Assembly (NCBI GenBank): GCA_020205615.1 | Contig: CM035170.1 | Location: 28,677,568-28,741,567, forward strand | Length of the DNA: 64,000 bases | DNA from: Panax quinquefolius | Taxonomy: Eukaryota; Streptophyta; Magnoliopsida; Apiales; Araliaceae | Direction of reading: 5' to 3' | Shown: positions 1 to 11,034 of the stretch, piece after piece | How positions within the stretch are numbered: the stretch's first letter is position 1 | How the letters are laid out: every line of letters begins with the position of its first letter | Position numbers and translations under genes: made by a program | The notes under the pieces: generated by a model | The model's input: the letters and a program-made list of their open reading frames with translations, nothing else | Databases searched by the model: none | Told to the model about the DNA's origin: nothing

Positions 1-448
1 AACTACGTTCTGAATAGAGGTCCATGATTCCGCGGTACCTACTACAGACAACATTATAAATGTTAACATATGACTTGAGCATATATACTTGTAACCATAT
101 GAGTTGAGCATACTTGTAAGCATGCATATGATTAACATTTAAGCATACTTGTAAGCATATGACTTGAGCATACTTGTAACCATATGACTTGAGCATACTT
201 GTAAGCATATGAGAAACTTTAAATATTATTAAATTTAGTATGAGAAACTAAGTAAATTCTACTTAGTTTAATAGTTATATTATATCATGTTATTTTATTT
301 TAATTTGTTTTCAAATTGTTTTTATTGTTTATCGTAAGTGAATACGTAAGGCGTTTCATTCATGCTAGCTTTATATCAGAGTTAAAGTATCTCATTTGTA
401 CAAGGCTTCACGCCAAGAATTGAAGACTACCACCATCTAAGGCTTCAC
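1..448. other. Non-coding flank of the 449-5024 LTR, possibly CACTA interior
   Basis: I see no gene here. The stretch carries a short tandem repeat (listed separately) and then AT-rich unique-looking sequence. The block reading GGCTTCACGCCAAGAATTG just before the LTR insertion site resumes after the LTR at 5025, so 1-448 and 5025 onward were once contiguous. Because a CACTA-type end lies at 6859, this may be the interior of that transposon; this is inference from position only. Confidence 0.4.
67..213. repeat. 25-bp tandem repeat, about five copies
   Basis: The unit CATATGACTTGAGCATACTT followed by GTAAC/GTAAG is read at 67-95 (with a 4-bp expansion), 96-120, 121-155 (diverged and longer), 156-180 and 181-205, then a partial CATATGAG. 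Copies end alternately in GTAAC and GTAAG. Function unknown. Confidence 0.85.
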
Positions 449-2039
449 TGTGACACCCCCAAATTTGGGTTACCTGACCCCTGAGTTTGGTGTTCACGAT
501 CCACAATATAAATAACATTTAACTACCCATTTATTTATAAATAGGAACATACACTTCATTAAATGATATAGTTAATACATTACCCCAGGTTCTCTAACCT
601 TACCCTTACAAACATACCCTTTAGTTATACAAAAAGGATTCACAAATACAACATAATAATAATGTTATTCATAACTAATTAATCACTATGTCTTTGTCTT
701 TTTTCTTCACAGCACCTCCTGCCAATTCGTCCCTAGCTGAAAAGTTTTATTTAGAAAGGGTGAGCAACAAATTTTCCCCGCAAGTTAAGATATACAATGA
801 ATGTATAAGTATCAGAATAATAGACTATCTATTATGATAGAATGACACCAAAGTTCGGGGAACTTTGAAATGGCTGAACAAATCATTAATTAATAACAAG
901 TCTTCTCGTATTCTAGGCAACACAATAATTTTATAATGAAAGAGTACAAGGCTTTCAAAGTTTCTACGATATTCTATTGAATAAACAAGAACTAATTCTA
1001 CGCAATAACAAAGTGGAATATTTTCCAGATTTATGCTGAGTGATCTCACCAGATCTTAGATCTTATTTTCTCGGGTATCTATCAAAGATTTACTTTGATA
1101 CATACGCAGGCATATCAGATAACCATAAAGATTAAATCATATCCCTCTATAAGTATAACAAATGATCAGCTTTATTATACCCTATATTATGCATAATACT
1201 TAACAGTGCGCAATGGCTTGAATATACGACCTAAAATGTTCCCTTTATAAAAAAGTTTATTCTTCTCAGTTTCAGAATCAAGATTTTGATTTAACAACGA
1301 AACGCAATGATTTCAATTTCTATTTACTTATCGATCTAGCCGAAATAATTGGCATCGATCTAGCAATAACAATTGAATTCTCTTTTCGAATTTATCAAGT
1401 TCTAACAAATGTTGCTCAGCCGTAATAATTAGCTAAGACATTTCTCAATATAATTTGACAATAAATGAAATTATCTATCTTTATCAATTCTATCTTCTAC
1501 GAATATGAATATCCAACAACAAAGTTATTCTACAAATGTATATTCTCCTAATCAAGAATTCAATTTGAATTATTAATCATGCACTAACTACGAATAATCA
1601 ACAATAAATTCCCTGGACATGGTATAATTTGCAATAATTAACCATTATAATAATTGAATGAATATAACTCAAGGCTGAGTTAGGAAACTTACCTTCCGGG
1701 TTGATTACAACTACACAATATAATTAACTGCGTTCGTAAGACCTATAATCAATAATATCGGTCTCACAATTAGCATAATATTTCATAACACGTAATACTG
1801 TAATTTACAGTCAAACTTCTCCTAGGCACATTACCACATAGCCACATTAGTGTTTATAACCTATATAAACACTTATCAAGTCTAACTAGTTTAGTCTGGT
1901 TGGACTTCGGTCCATTCTCGGTGTCCTGGTTACCTTACCTGACAATTAACACAGTTATTGTCAATTAAACTCAGTTTCTAAGCTTTAATATTAATTTAGA
2001 TACGTCAAATATCGTTTGTAACATTTCCCGGAAGCTTTA

Positions 2040-2930
2040 GATAATTTATAAACAATTATTATAATTTATAATAATTTTTCAAACACTTAAATCATTTTTA
2101 AATGATTTAATTATTAAATAATCTTATCATCATTAATATTTAATAATATAAAAATATTAATGTCATACTTGTCAAAATATTAAAGTTATTATTAATAACT
2201 TAAAATATTTTTAAATCATTAATATTATACTTAAATGATTTTTGAAATAATTAAAATCATTTTTAAACCATCACCATTAATATCTAAATATTAATGAAAT
2301 TATTATCAAAATATTAAAAGTCTCTAATTATAACTTAAAATATTTTAAATCATTTTCTTATTATTAAATGATTTTTAAATTCATAAAACCATTTTTAATT
2401 CATTTATTTAATATAATAATTAAATAAATCTAATATCATTAATATTAATTTATTAATGAGAATTCTCCAAAAATATTGAAAATAATATTTCATAATTCAA
2501 AATATTTTCTAACACTTTATTCTTATTTAAAATGATTTTTAAATCAATAAAATCATTTTTATCTTATTTATTTAATTTAATAATTAAATAAATCTAATAT
2601 CATGAATATTAAATTATTAATGAAAATTCTCTAAAAATATTAAAAGTTACATTTTATAACTCAAAATATTTTTAAATACATTATTCTTATTTGAAATAAT
2701 TTTTCATAATATTAAATCATTTTCTCTAATTTATTTAATACACTAATTAATTAAATTAAATACCTTTAATATTTAAATAATTATAAATATTAAAAATATT
2801 CCAATTGGTCAAAATTATTTTTCATAATTTAAAATAATTTTTAAAACTATTTTTAATAATTTTTATAATTTATTTTCTATTTTTAATCATTTTCCTAAAT
2901 TAGAAAATAAAATTAAATAAAACCGTCATT
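2040..2930. repeat. Very AT-rich block of the solo LTR
   Basis: Nearly 900 bp consist of degenerate alternations of AAATCATTTTTAAATGATTT, AATATTAAT and TTATTTAATATAATAATTAA. Short inverted repeats centred on AAAT...ATTT are frequent. It looks like a low-complexity, possibly matrix-attachment-like LTR segment. No coding potential seen. Confidence 0.6.
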
Positions 2931-4333
2931 ATAGGCCTTTAGCGACACATTCTCATAACCTTAGGTGTTCTTGGCTCAAGAACAACGACAAAGTCGATGT
3001 TCAAGGTCCTTACTTTGACCAGATTAAAATCTCGGTTTAAAATCATTTACGGGTAATTTATAATCATGATCTTGAAGTCGATATCTGATGAATACAATTA
3101 TCAATTCTTATCTTGATCAAACAACAACACAACAAGTCGATCTATGCCTTTAAATTCATTGTCGAGACGGTTTACGGATTACCCGAAACCCAGTGATCTG
3201 AGTGACCATTTTCCAATTAACTTTTCTATACGATCCGCTTCATAATTCATGTATGCGTTTATGGTTCATATCTATAGTCAACATGTTAAGGAACAAGTAT
3301 AAATCACCGATCGGTTGAAAAACGAAAATAACCGGATACAATCCGTCAACCATGGTCGAAGTCATGTTCATACACTTTTTGGAATTTCGGAAAAAGTGAT
3401 TCGTGATCGAGATGGGCTATTTTGACCACCAATTAAATCAAATCCATTTGATGTTTATGGAATATAAAGGCATTTACTTGGAGTACATATTACAAAGGCT
3501 ACAACATGCATACAAAAATATCCACAATCAACTTAAACATCGATGATCTTAAGCCAAAAAAAATTGTCAGACGCCGGTTTTAGAATTCTCGTTACCCATA
3601 ATTCTTACGGTCAACGTCGGTCAACGTGTTTTGCAATTAATAAAATGAAATCTAGACATTCAATCACTGTGATTCCACTTCCAGATTGAAGACAACGTTA
3701 CAAGCTACCAATAACAATATTAAAACAACACATATCATATACGAGCAAGGATCTGTGGCGACTGACATTACTTGTCAGACCACATTTCAAACTCAAGAAC
3801 AGTTTTGAAAAACTTCAATTTTTACCAACTTTGATGTTATGGATCTATGGTAGATCATCATAGATCATCATATAACATCCTCTAACACTGATTTAAACAC
3901 TTAAACAGAAAATTTTTCTTAGCAATAAAGATCAAAAATCAATTTTGGTTTATACCTTCCAGCTTTCCAATCCTTGATCTATACTCTCCAATCTGATTTT
4001 GGTGATCTAAGGAATGTATTTAGGACTGATCTATTTGTATAATTCGGAGCTTCTAGTGAGAGAGGGAGTTGGTGAAAGCAAAAGAGAAAAATTGCAAAGT
4101 TTATGAACTTTCTCTTTCTTAATCTATATATATTATGATATATAGCCTTAGATCTGATGTTGCTGGCAATGCTAGACTGATTTGCTAAGATATTTGAGTC
4201 ACAATGTCAAGACATTAGGTTACCAACTAAAGTTTTAGCAAAAATTACAAGTTATGTAATTAAAAATCCAAAAAGGGCACTTTTGTCATTTGCAATTTAA
4301 ATTTAATGGCAAGATGGTCAAATGTCCAAACCC

Positions 4334-4730
4334 TTAGGGTTTAACCCTTAGGTTTTACAAACCCCAAATTCTAGAATTTTCTAATTAGGGTTTAAAAAAT
4401 AAAATAAAAATTTCTAAAATAAAAATTAGGGTTTTAAATAGAAATTAATATTCTAAAGTATAATTAGGGTTTACTAATTTTATTAACATTTACTAATCAT
4501 ATTAGGCTTACTAATTAGGATTAGGGTTTCCTAATTCGGGTTTTAAATTAGAAAAATTAAAATTTCTAAATTATAATTAGGGTTTCCTAATTAAATTAGG
4601 GTTTCCTAATCAATTTAATATTTACTAAACACATTAAGCTCACTAATTAGGATTAGGGTTTCTATCTGCGCGTTAGGGTTTCAAAATTTGAGATTAGGGT
4701 TTCTAATCCCTTATTAGGGTTTACTAATTT
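4334..4730 (+). repeat. Cluster of eleven TTAGGGTTT telobox motifs
   Basis: TTAGGGTTT occurs eleven times in about 400 bp, separated by AT-rich spacers such as CTAATTAGGA and TTTCTAAATT. The plant telomere repeat is TTTAGGG, and AAACCCTA is the 'telobox' of plant promoters. The copies are not in perfect head-to-tail register, so this is a telobox cluster in the LTR rather than a clean interstitial telomere. Confidence 0.85.
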
Positions 4731-5024
4731 TAAACCTTATCCGATCAATCATTGATCAAAAATTCTATACCGTACAAAACACATACATATTTATATAATT
4801 ATTTTAATTATATTTTCTATCTAATCCCTATCCGTAACTAGGGTTACGGTTTCTATTCTCCGTTAAGCACAACTCTACTCAAATATCTTAGTTAATACAC
4901 AAATTAACTCATTCTCTAAACTCGTATCAAAGTTACACAACGCAATATTGATAATTAATATTAATATTAATTAAAAAAAAATTATTCGTAAAATTCGGAT
5001 TATTCGAAATCCCGAGTTATCACA

Positions 5025-6554
5025 TTCACGCCAAGAATTGAAGAGTCCATTTAAGGCCTCGGCTAACATGTTTTAAGATTATACCCCTCACGGTCCCTTT
5101 CTATAATCTTTTATGTTTTGGGATAGTCAAAACGTGGTTGAGCAATTTATAGCTTCTATAACATTTTTGTAGCTTTATTCTTGTATACATAAGTGTTAAA
5201 TATCCTTGTTTTTCTGTTATAGCCAAAACAATCTCTTTATTGACCAAGTGTGTCTAGTTACCTTCTCTATTGCACTAACAGTTCCCTATCACTGCCTATT
5301 TTGGCTTAACAGCCCCCCAATAGCTTACTATGCTGACAACCAAGCTTGGCTTGGCCCCGTGAGGCTCGGCTAAGCTTGGTGTGGCCTCATGTGGCCTCGC
5401 GGCTCCAAGTCCAACCCATCAGCTCCAACAGTCCCTTAATAGGCTCTAGTGGATCACTAATATATTTATATCCAATTGATAACCAATAATGGGCATAGCT
5501 TTCCTAGTACCAAAAGCTATTATATATTTTAAACCTAAAACTGTTTACAATAAAAGAGGTAAAAAAATTTCAACTACAAACTTATACTGATAATACTTAA
5601 GAAAATTTCGCCAGAGTCTCCCCTACAATATGGACTAGCCACATGCACGACTGCATGTATATATGGACATTTCTAGGCACCCAAGACACAAACCAATAGA
5701 AATATACAAATTCCCAATACAATAAGACCAAAACAATAACGATTGAAGTGCAATGTTCATTATAATGATAAGTAGTCGATTAGGAGAATTACTATCAAGT
5801 TTTAATGCATTACAATGAGGGTTAAAGATGCAAGTTCATGTGCAGCCACATAATTATCTATATTATAGACAAACACGAACGAAAAGGGGAAATTGTTTAA
5901 ACAAAGAACCAACAACAATTTTTGAAAAGAAAACAATGCTGCTTAGTAGCTCAATCAACCTAACAATATCCAAAGAAAATATTCAGAATATTCATGGACT
6001 TTATATGATTATGTCACATGCAAGAACATTTCTATGCAAGAACAATGGTAAGCAAGCAATAATAATCAAATTCTATTTGTGTGGAGTAATTGTGATACTA
6101 AAAACAAATTACAACAAAAACCTAAACGAATTACCCAATACCCAGATTAGGGTTACCAGATTTGATGACAAAATCCTATTTTAAAATAAAAACAAATTAC
6201 CCAATTCGATAGGTGACTAAACGAATTACCCAATACACGGTGTATTCATGCACACAATCACCAAATCTAAAGAATTCACATACAATTTCAAACACGAATC
6301 AAGAAATTACAATGAATGAAGATAAATACCTGTTTAATTAGAAGATTCAATCAAACTCGTTTGAAAACAGTCTATCTCCTTAGGTAGGTGGTAGGTGGCC
6401 GGTGGCAGGTGGTAGGTGGTAGGTGGTGGCGGCGACGACCGAACTCCTCTTCCTCTCCCCCCCTTTCTCCCTCTTCTCTCTATTTCGAAGCTCCCACTTT
6501 TTTTTCCTTCTCTGTTCTGTGTCGAACGAAAGCCTGATACTGATTTCATTTAGG
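5025..6554. other. Non-coding stretch between solo LTR and CACTA end
   Basis: The first bases continue the site interrupted by the LTR. An imperfect repeat of CTTGGCTTGGCC / CTCGGCTAAGC / GTGGCCTCATG type lies at about 5340-5400. Small open frames at 5828-6184 (+) and 6334-6549 (-) have no recognisable domain; the latter is Gly/Arg/Pro-rich because of a GGTGGTAGGTGGC-type low-complexity run at 6382-6432. I assign no gene. By position it may be CACTA interior. Confidence 0.45.
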
Positions 6555-6859
6555 TTGATCAGCGACCGCTATCTGCGACCAAATACGGTCGTTGATTTTT
6601 AATGACATGGACTTATCAGCGACCGCATGCGGTCGCTGAATATAAGTGGTCGCAAAAAACCTACGCGCCAACATTTCTAGCCAAATTTTGGGTGGAAAAT
6701 TTGTTCTAGCGACCGATCAGCTACCGCGTGCGGACGCTGATCTAACTTAGCGACCGGATTATATATTAGTCACTGAAGTCGGTCGCTATTAGGAATATCA
6801 GCAACCGTATATGCGGTCGTTGATAGAATTGGTTGCTGATAGACCTTTTTCTTGTAGTG
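6555..6859 (-). mobile_element. Terminal part of a CACTA (En/Spm-type) DNA transposon
   Basis: On the minus strand the terminus reads CACTACAAGAAAAAGGTCT from 6859 inward, the classical plant CACTA terminal inverted repeat. The adjoining 300 bp contain repeated, often inverted AGCGACCG / CGGTCGCTGA motifs (for example 6618-6640), typical of the subterminal repeats that bind the transposase. Immediately outside, CTTGCAAATACAGGCTAGG matches Sirevirus internal sequence at about 24852-24871, so the transposon inserted into that element. CTT would be the 3-bp target duplication; the other end is not in the window. No transposase gene was recognised. Confidence 0.75.
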
Positions 6860-7331
6860 CTTGCAAATACAGGCTAGGAGAATCTCAGCATCTTTAGTTC
6901 TTTGACATCTTTTAGTTCACAAAGTTTGCACCTAGCTGCTGGTTGGCCAGACACACATTAGAGAGCATCTTCTTTCTTCTTTGGATAAGTATTTCTTAGC
7001 ACGTATGGCCTTTTCATCTTTCAGGCTAGAGGATGCTTGACTCTTTGTCGTTGATGTCTCTTGAGCTTTCTCGTCTGGTCTTCAGACTACAAGATTAACT
7101 GCAGGCAGGGATTGGTCTTGTTGATGTAGGAGTCGAGAACATGGACCAATCTGAGCAGCTTCAGGTGTATATACACATTTAACCTATACACAATATTTCC
7201 AATGCGTGAGCTCATCTGCATATAACAAGTTACTTACTATAAAACTAAGTTTAGAACAATGTTTATGCTTGGGATCAGACTCAAAGCGATTAGCTTTTGA
7301 ATATAGCATGAGAACATGCTCTGATACCAAT
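6860..7331 (-). mobile_element. Sirevirus-like copy 1: start of internal region
   Basis: Read on the minus strand, this segment begins with the primer binding site and then matches the 24411-24870 start of the complete element, for example the block around CAGATTGGTCCATG. It ends abruptly at the CACTA terminus. The rest of this element must lie left of the window. Confidence 0.85.
7318..7329 (-). other. Primer binding site, Sirevirus-like copy 1
   Basis: TGGTATCAGAGC on the minus strand, complementary to the 3' end of plant initiator Met tRNA, two bases inside the LTR edge. It is intact here, unlike in the second copy. Confidence 0.9.
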
Positions 7332-8155
7332 TGTTAGTTCCCAATAGGCACAATAGATCTAGAAGAGGGGGGGTTGAATAGATCCTTTTTATTTCAAATA
7401 CTTAACTCTTTTATTTTGTATTGTTATTACATTAGCAGATGACAAACATAAGAATCTTTTCAAGCACAACGAAATAAGTAAAAGATCCCCTTCATTGATA
7501 TATTTATAATCAAACATACATTGTTCGTAGAGCTAGTTTGGTTGTAAGCAGTTAAAACATACATAGCAGTTAAAGCAGTTAAAGTACATAATGTAAAAGA
7601 CACAAGGGGTTTTAAGTGGTTCAGAGACTCATGCTCCTAATCCACTCTTCTGCTTTCAACTAGCAGGATTTCAACTAAGGAAGGCGGCAGACTCGAATCA
7701 CTAAGATTCCTTCAGGCCGCCGACCTTGGGACTTTAGTTCACTAAGATCTCTTCAGGCCGCCACTTGGGACTCCTCTAGTTCCTTAGGAACTCTTCAAGC
7801 CCAGCAGGCTTGGAACTTCATTTAGTCCCTCCGGACAAGGACCCCTCAGGCCCTGGCTTATGAGTTATTTGTTTGTTTGTTTATTGGAGTTGGTGTGCTG
7901 AGCTGCTAAGATGTCTTCATGCTCTGAACATTTTCTGTACTTAGCAGCTTGGTGTGATCATCCTTGAAGTACATTTGAGTGTTGCATGATGCTCAAATTC
8001 TTCAGTTACTCAACCACTTCGGATGATCCCTTGATGACTGCCTTGAAGATCTTTCCTCTTGATACATGATGGTTGCACATGATAGGTTTCTATGATGACT
8101 GTAAGTTCTTCTGCTAGGTACTTAGAAACTTTCTCATGATTGCCACCATAATGAC
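7332..8155 (-). mobile_element. Sirevirus-like LTR copy 1, 3' part
   Basis: On the minus strand this is the LTR's 3' part, ending GGGAACTAACA at 7332 next to the primer site. It matches 23550-24409 of the complete element. It is separated from the 5' part (11035-13192) by a solo gypsy LTR. Without that insert the LTR is about 2.98 kb, close to the 2.95 kb of the other two copies. Confidence 0.9.
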
Positions 8156-11029
8156 TGTGATGCCCCCAAAATAGGTATACATCACCTATTCTGAGTCGTC
8201 AAATATATGGAACAGAATACAAATACAACTTAATTATACAACTGTCGTGTAAAGTACAACAAAACATAAGCTGTGAGTTTTAATACAAATATTAACGTCT
8301 GCACAATATTCAAACTCAAATTCAATATTATTACATTTATTTTCCACTATTTCAATTGAATAGTGAGGACTACTAATGCTATCATCCGGTCCGTCACTTA
8401 CCCAGCTTCCCCGACTAGTCTCTCGCTACGTTCTCATTTCACAAGAGAACAATAAAAGTAAAAGGTGAGCTCAACTAGTCCAAAGATAAAATATTATGAC
8501 TAAGATAATGCATAATATATTATCGTTAGCCTTCAACAAAGATGTTAAACCGATACAATATAACAACCATTAAGTTTAAGCTGCAAATGAAACAAGCAAT
8601 CCATTAAAAGAGTCAAGTAGAGAATAAAATCTACTATCTTTTATGATTTAAAAGGGTTTTCATCACTTTTATCTCTGGGACTCAGCTTAATAAATAATCC
8701 ACATCATCGAATCACCCCTGCACTACGGCCAAGAATATTCTTTAGTATCACGACCATAATTATCCATACACTACGGGCCAAGAATATTTGTGTATTCAAT
8801 AATTGTCATGATCATGCCAACAACTGTCCATCAATGCACTACGGGCCAATGAGGACTTTTACCACATCATTTGTAACATTACGGTCATGATTACACCGAA
8901 TAATCCCTGGTGATAATCATACCAAGTCCATCTATGCACTATAGGCCACAGATGACTTTCAACAAAATATAAACATGAGGATGATGACAATGATATAAGA
9001 ATTCAATAAAATAAGTTCAAGAATTATTTTATCCAGGAACTAATAACGTCCAAATTGTCAACATGATACTGCTTTGTAGAGTAAAATTCAAGAATGTTTA
9101 GAAGAATATTTCCATGAAAAGATACTGGATGGAGCGCAAATATCAAGGATATTCCACTAATTTCATGGAGTATAGAAGTCAAAACTTTAACCAACTTAGT
9201 ATAATAAGGAATGGAATAACAAAAGAAATCACCAGGCATGCGATAGACCGCACAGGTAGGTTATTCCAACAGAATAATAAATAACGGAATAAGGTCCTGC
9301 GTAAAACGCACATACGTGAGATATTCAATGAGAATAATAAAGATTTTAATCGAGTTAAGCGTAGAACGCATGCATGTGATATTCCAACAAAAATAATAAA
9401 GAGCGGAACTAGGTCCTTAAGTAGAACGCAATGCAGAACATGATGTTCCAACAGAATGATAAAGAATTGAACAACAAAAGAATTTCACCAAGTATAGGGT
9501 AGCCCGCGTATACAAGTTATTCCAACAGAATAATAAAGAATGGAATAATAGAATTTCTCTTCATAGATAAGAAAGAAATAATACTCCCTACCTTAGAAAA
9601 ACTGGATACTGGAATAGTGAGGTAGCAGACTTCTCTTCTCCTTTCTATAATTTCTCTCTATAATAATCGCTCTAAAGCTTTTGTGAATTGGTGAGAAATG
9701 AAGGAAGAATGAGCTTCTATTTATAGAAAAATATAGTTTCAATAATTGCACGTTTTGGGGCTCAAAAATTACAATCTGATACCTCCAGTTTTTTTCATTT
9801 TTAATTTAGTCCCGCAAGTATTATCAATCTTACACCAACTCCCTAATAGTAAATAATGTGAATCAATAGTTCAATTATGTGAATCAATAGTATAATCATG
9901 TGAAAATATACAATTACAGATATAGTACCTCCATCTATACCTCTATTTTTAACTTAGTCATGCAAGTATTATCAATCTTGCACCAACTCCCCTAATAGTA
10001 AATAATGTGATTCAATAGTACACATATGTGAACAAATAGTTATATAAGCATGTGAATTAGTAGCAATTAATTGCTCATTTATCCGATAAATTACCCGATT
10101 TATCAATATAACCCCTAGATATCAATTATCATCGGAATAAATGTCGATTTTCACTAACACAAACAATTCCAACATAATGAAACTATTTTTATCAAAAATA
10201 TAAATTTTGAAATTTTAAAGTTTGACTTTTCTCGAAAAAGTCAACTGTTGACTTTTTGACCAAATAGTGAATCCCGGAAAATTTTGTGTTTATAGACTAT
10301 TTTTACTAATTTCGTCGTTCCGGACTCAAATATCACGTTCGCGTCTCCAAATTCAACTTCGAAAAACATTCATCATTAATATTATAACTCACAATATTTA
10401 TCAACCAGGTCGTTCCCAGGAAAGAGGGGGGCTTTCTAATAAGGATTTCTCCCTATTGGCGCGCAATTAGGTGACCAAACCTCTCCTTGACAGAACTTCT
10501 AGACATTGTAAATATTGAAATTTATAATATGAATAACTTTGTCATCTCAAGTATTGATTTAATAAAAAACATTTTATGCAGATGATACTGTGACAATAAT
10601 TGAATCAATAATATGATAGATATGATGCAGCAATTACTATAGCAATAATTGAGTATAACTAAGTGACTTCTTATGTAAGCATCAATAATCAATACCGTGT
10701 GCTACTATGCAACCACGCATATTATCGTATTTTTTTACTCTAAGGGTAGTTCAACAATTAACGGTAAAACTTCCGCCGTTATTTTCATAAAGTATTTTTG
10801 TCATTTTCTCAATCCCACAATAATTCCGTTGTGGGGGTCCACCAATGATTGTGCCGATATACGAATATTCCCTGTTAAAATGAATATTCCCCGACCAATC
10901 GAATATTATATAACAACTTGCGTACTTTACAAAATTTATAAATATTACCCACAACTATAACATTATATCAAATCCACACCATATATTTCGAGAAAATTTA
11001 ATCTTTATTCAAAAAGTTGGGGTCTTACA
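8156..11029 (-). mobile_element. Solo LTR of gypsy family A, target duplication ATGAC
   Basis: The minus strand reads TGTAAGACCCCAACTTTTTG at the start and ends GGGGGCATCACA, closely related to the LTR of gypsy A. ATGAC flanks both sides (8151-8155, 11030-11034). No internal domain is present, so this is a 2.87-kb solo LTR inserted into the Sirevirus-like LTR. It contains a minus-strand TATA box, family repeats (TGCACTACGGGCCA type at about 8720-8950; GGAATAA type at 9200-9550) and a conserved GGCGCGCAATTAG block near 10457. Confidence 0.93.
9718..9725 (-). promoter_or_regulatory. Putative TATA box of solo LTR
   Basis: TATAAATA on the minus strand, at the place equivalent to the TATA boxes of related LTRs, followed by the start of an AGAGAGAAATTATAGA-type R region. 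Confidence 0.6.
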
Positions 11030-11034
11030 ATGAC

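Larger units (their letters stand above)
449..5024 (-). mobile_element. Solo LTR, 4.58 kb, with target duplication TTCAC
   Basis: On the given strand the segment opens TGTGACACCCCCAAATTTGG and closes GAGTTATCACA, giving TG...CA ends with a short TGTGA/TCACA inverted terminus. The 5-bp sequence TTCAC stands on both sides (444-448 and 5025-5029). No primer site, internal domain or second LTR copy was found, and no reading frame exceeds 74 codons. This fits a solo LTR of a long-LTR gypsy element left after LTR-LTR recombination. The GGGGGTGTCACA end, read on the minus strand, resembles the 3' ends of the other gypsy LTRs here, which suggests minus orientation. A gene-less LARD element is less likely but not excluded. 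Confidence 0.8.

Noticed and set aside
4334..4730. True interstitial telomere array
   Set aside because: TTAGGGTTT copies are spaced by unrelated AT-rich DNA rather than head-to-tail TTTAGGG units.
5828..6184. 118-codon ORF as a gene
   Set aside because: AT-rich, no domain, no conserved copy in the window; consistent with chance.
6334..6549. 71-codon Gly/Arg/Pro-rich ORF as a CACTA first exon
   Set aside because: Composition is set by a GGTGGTAGGTGGC low-complexity run; no splice or protein evidence.
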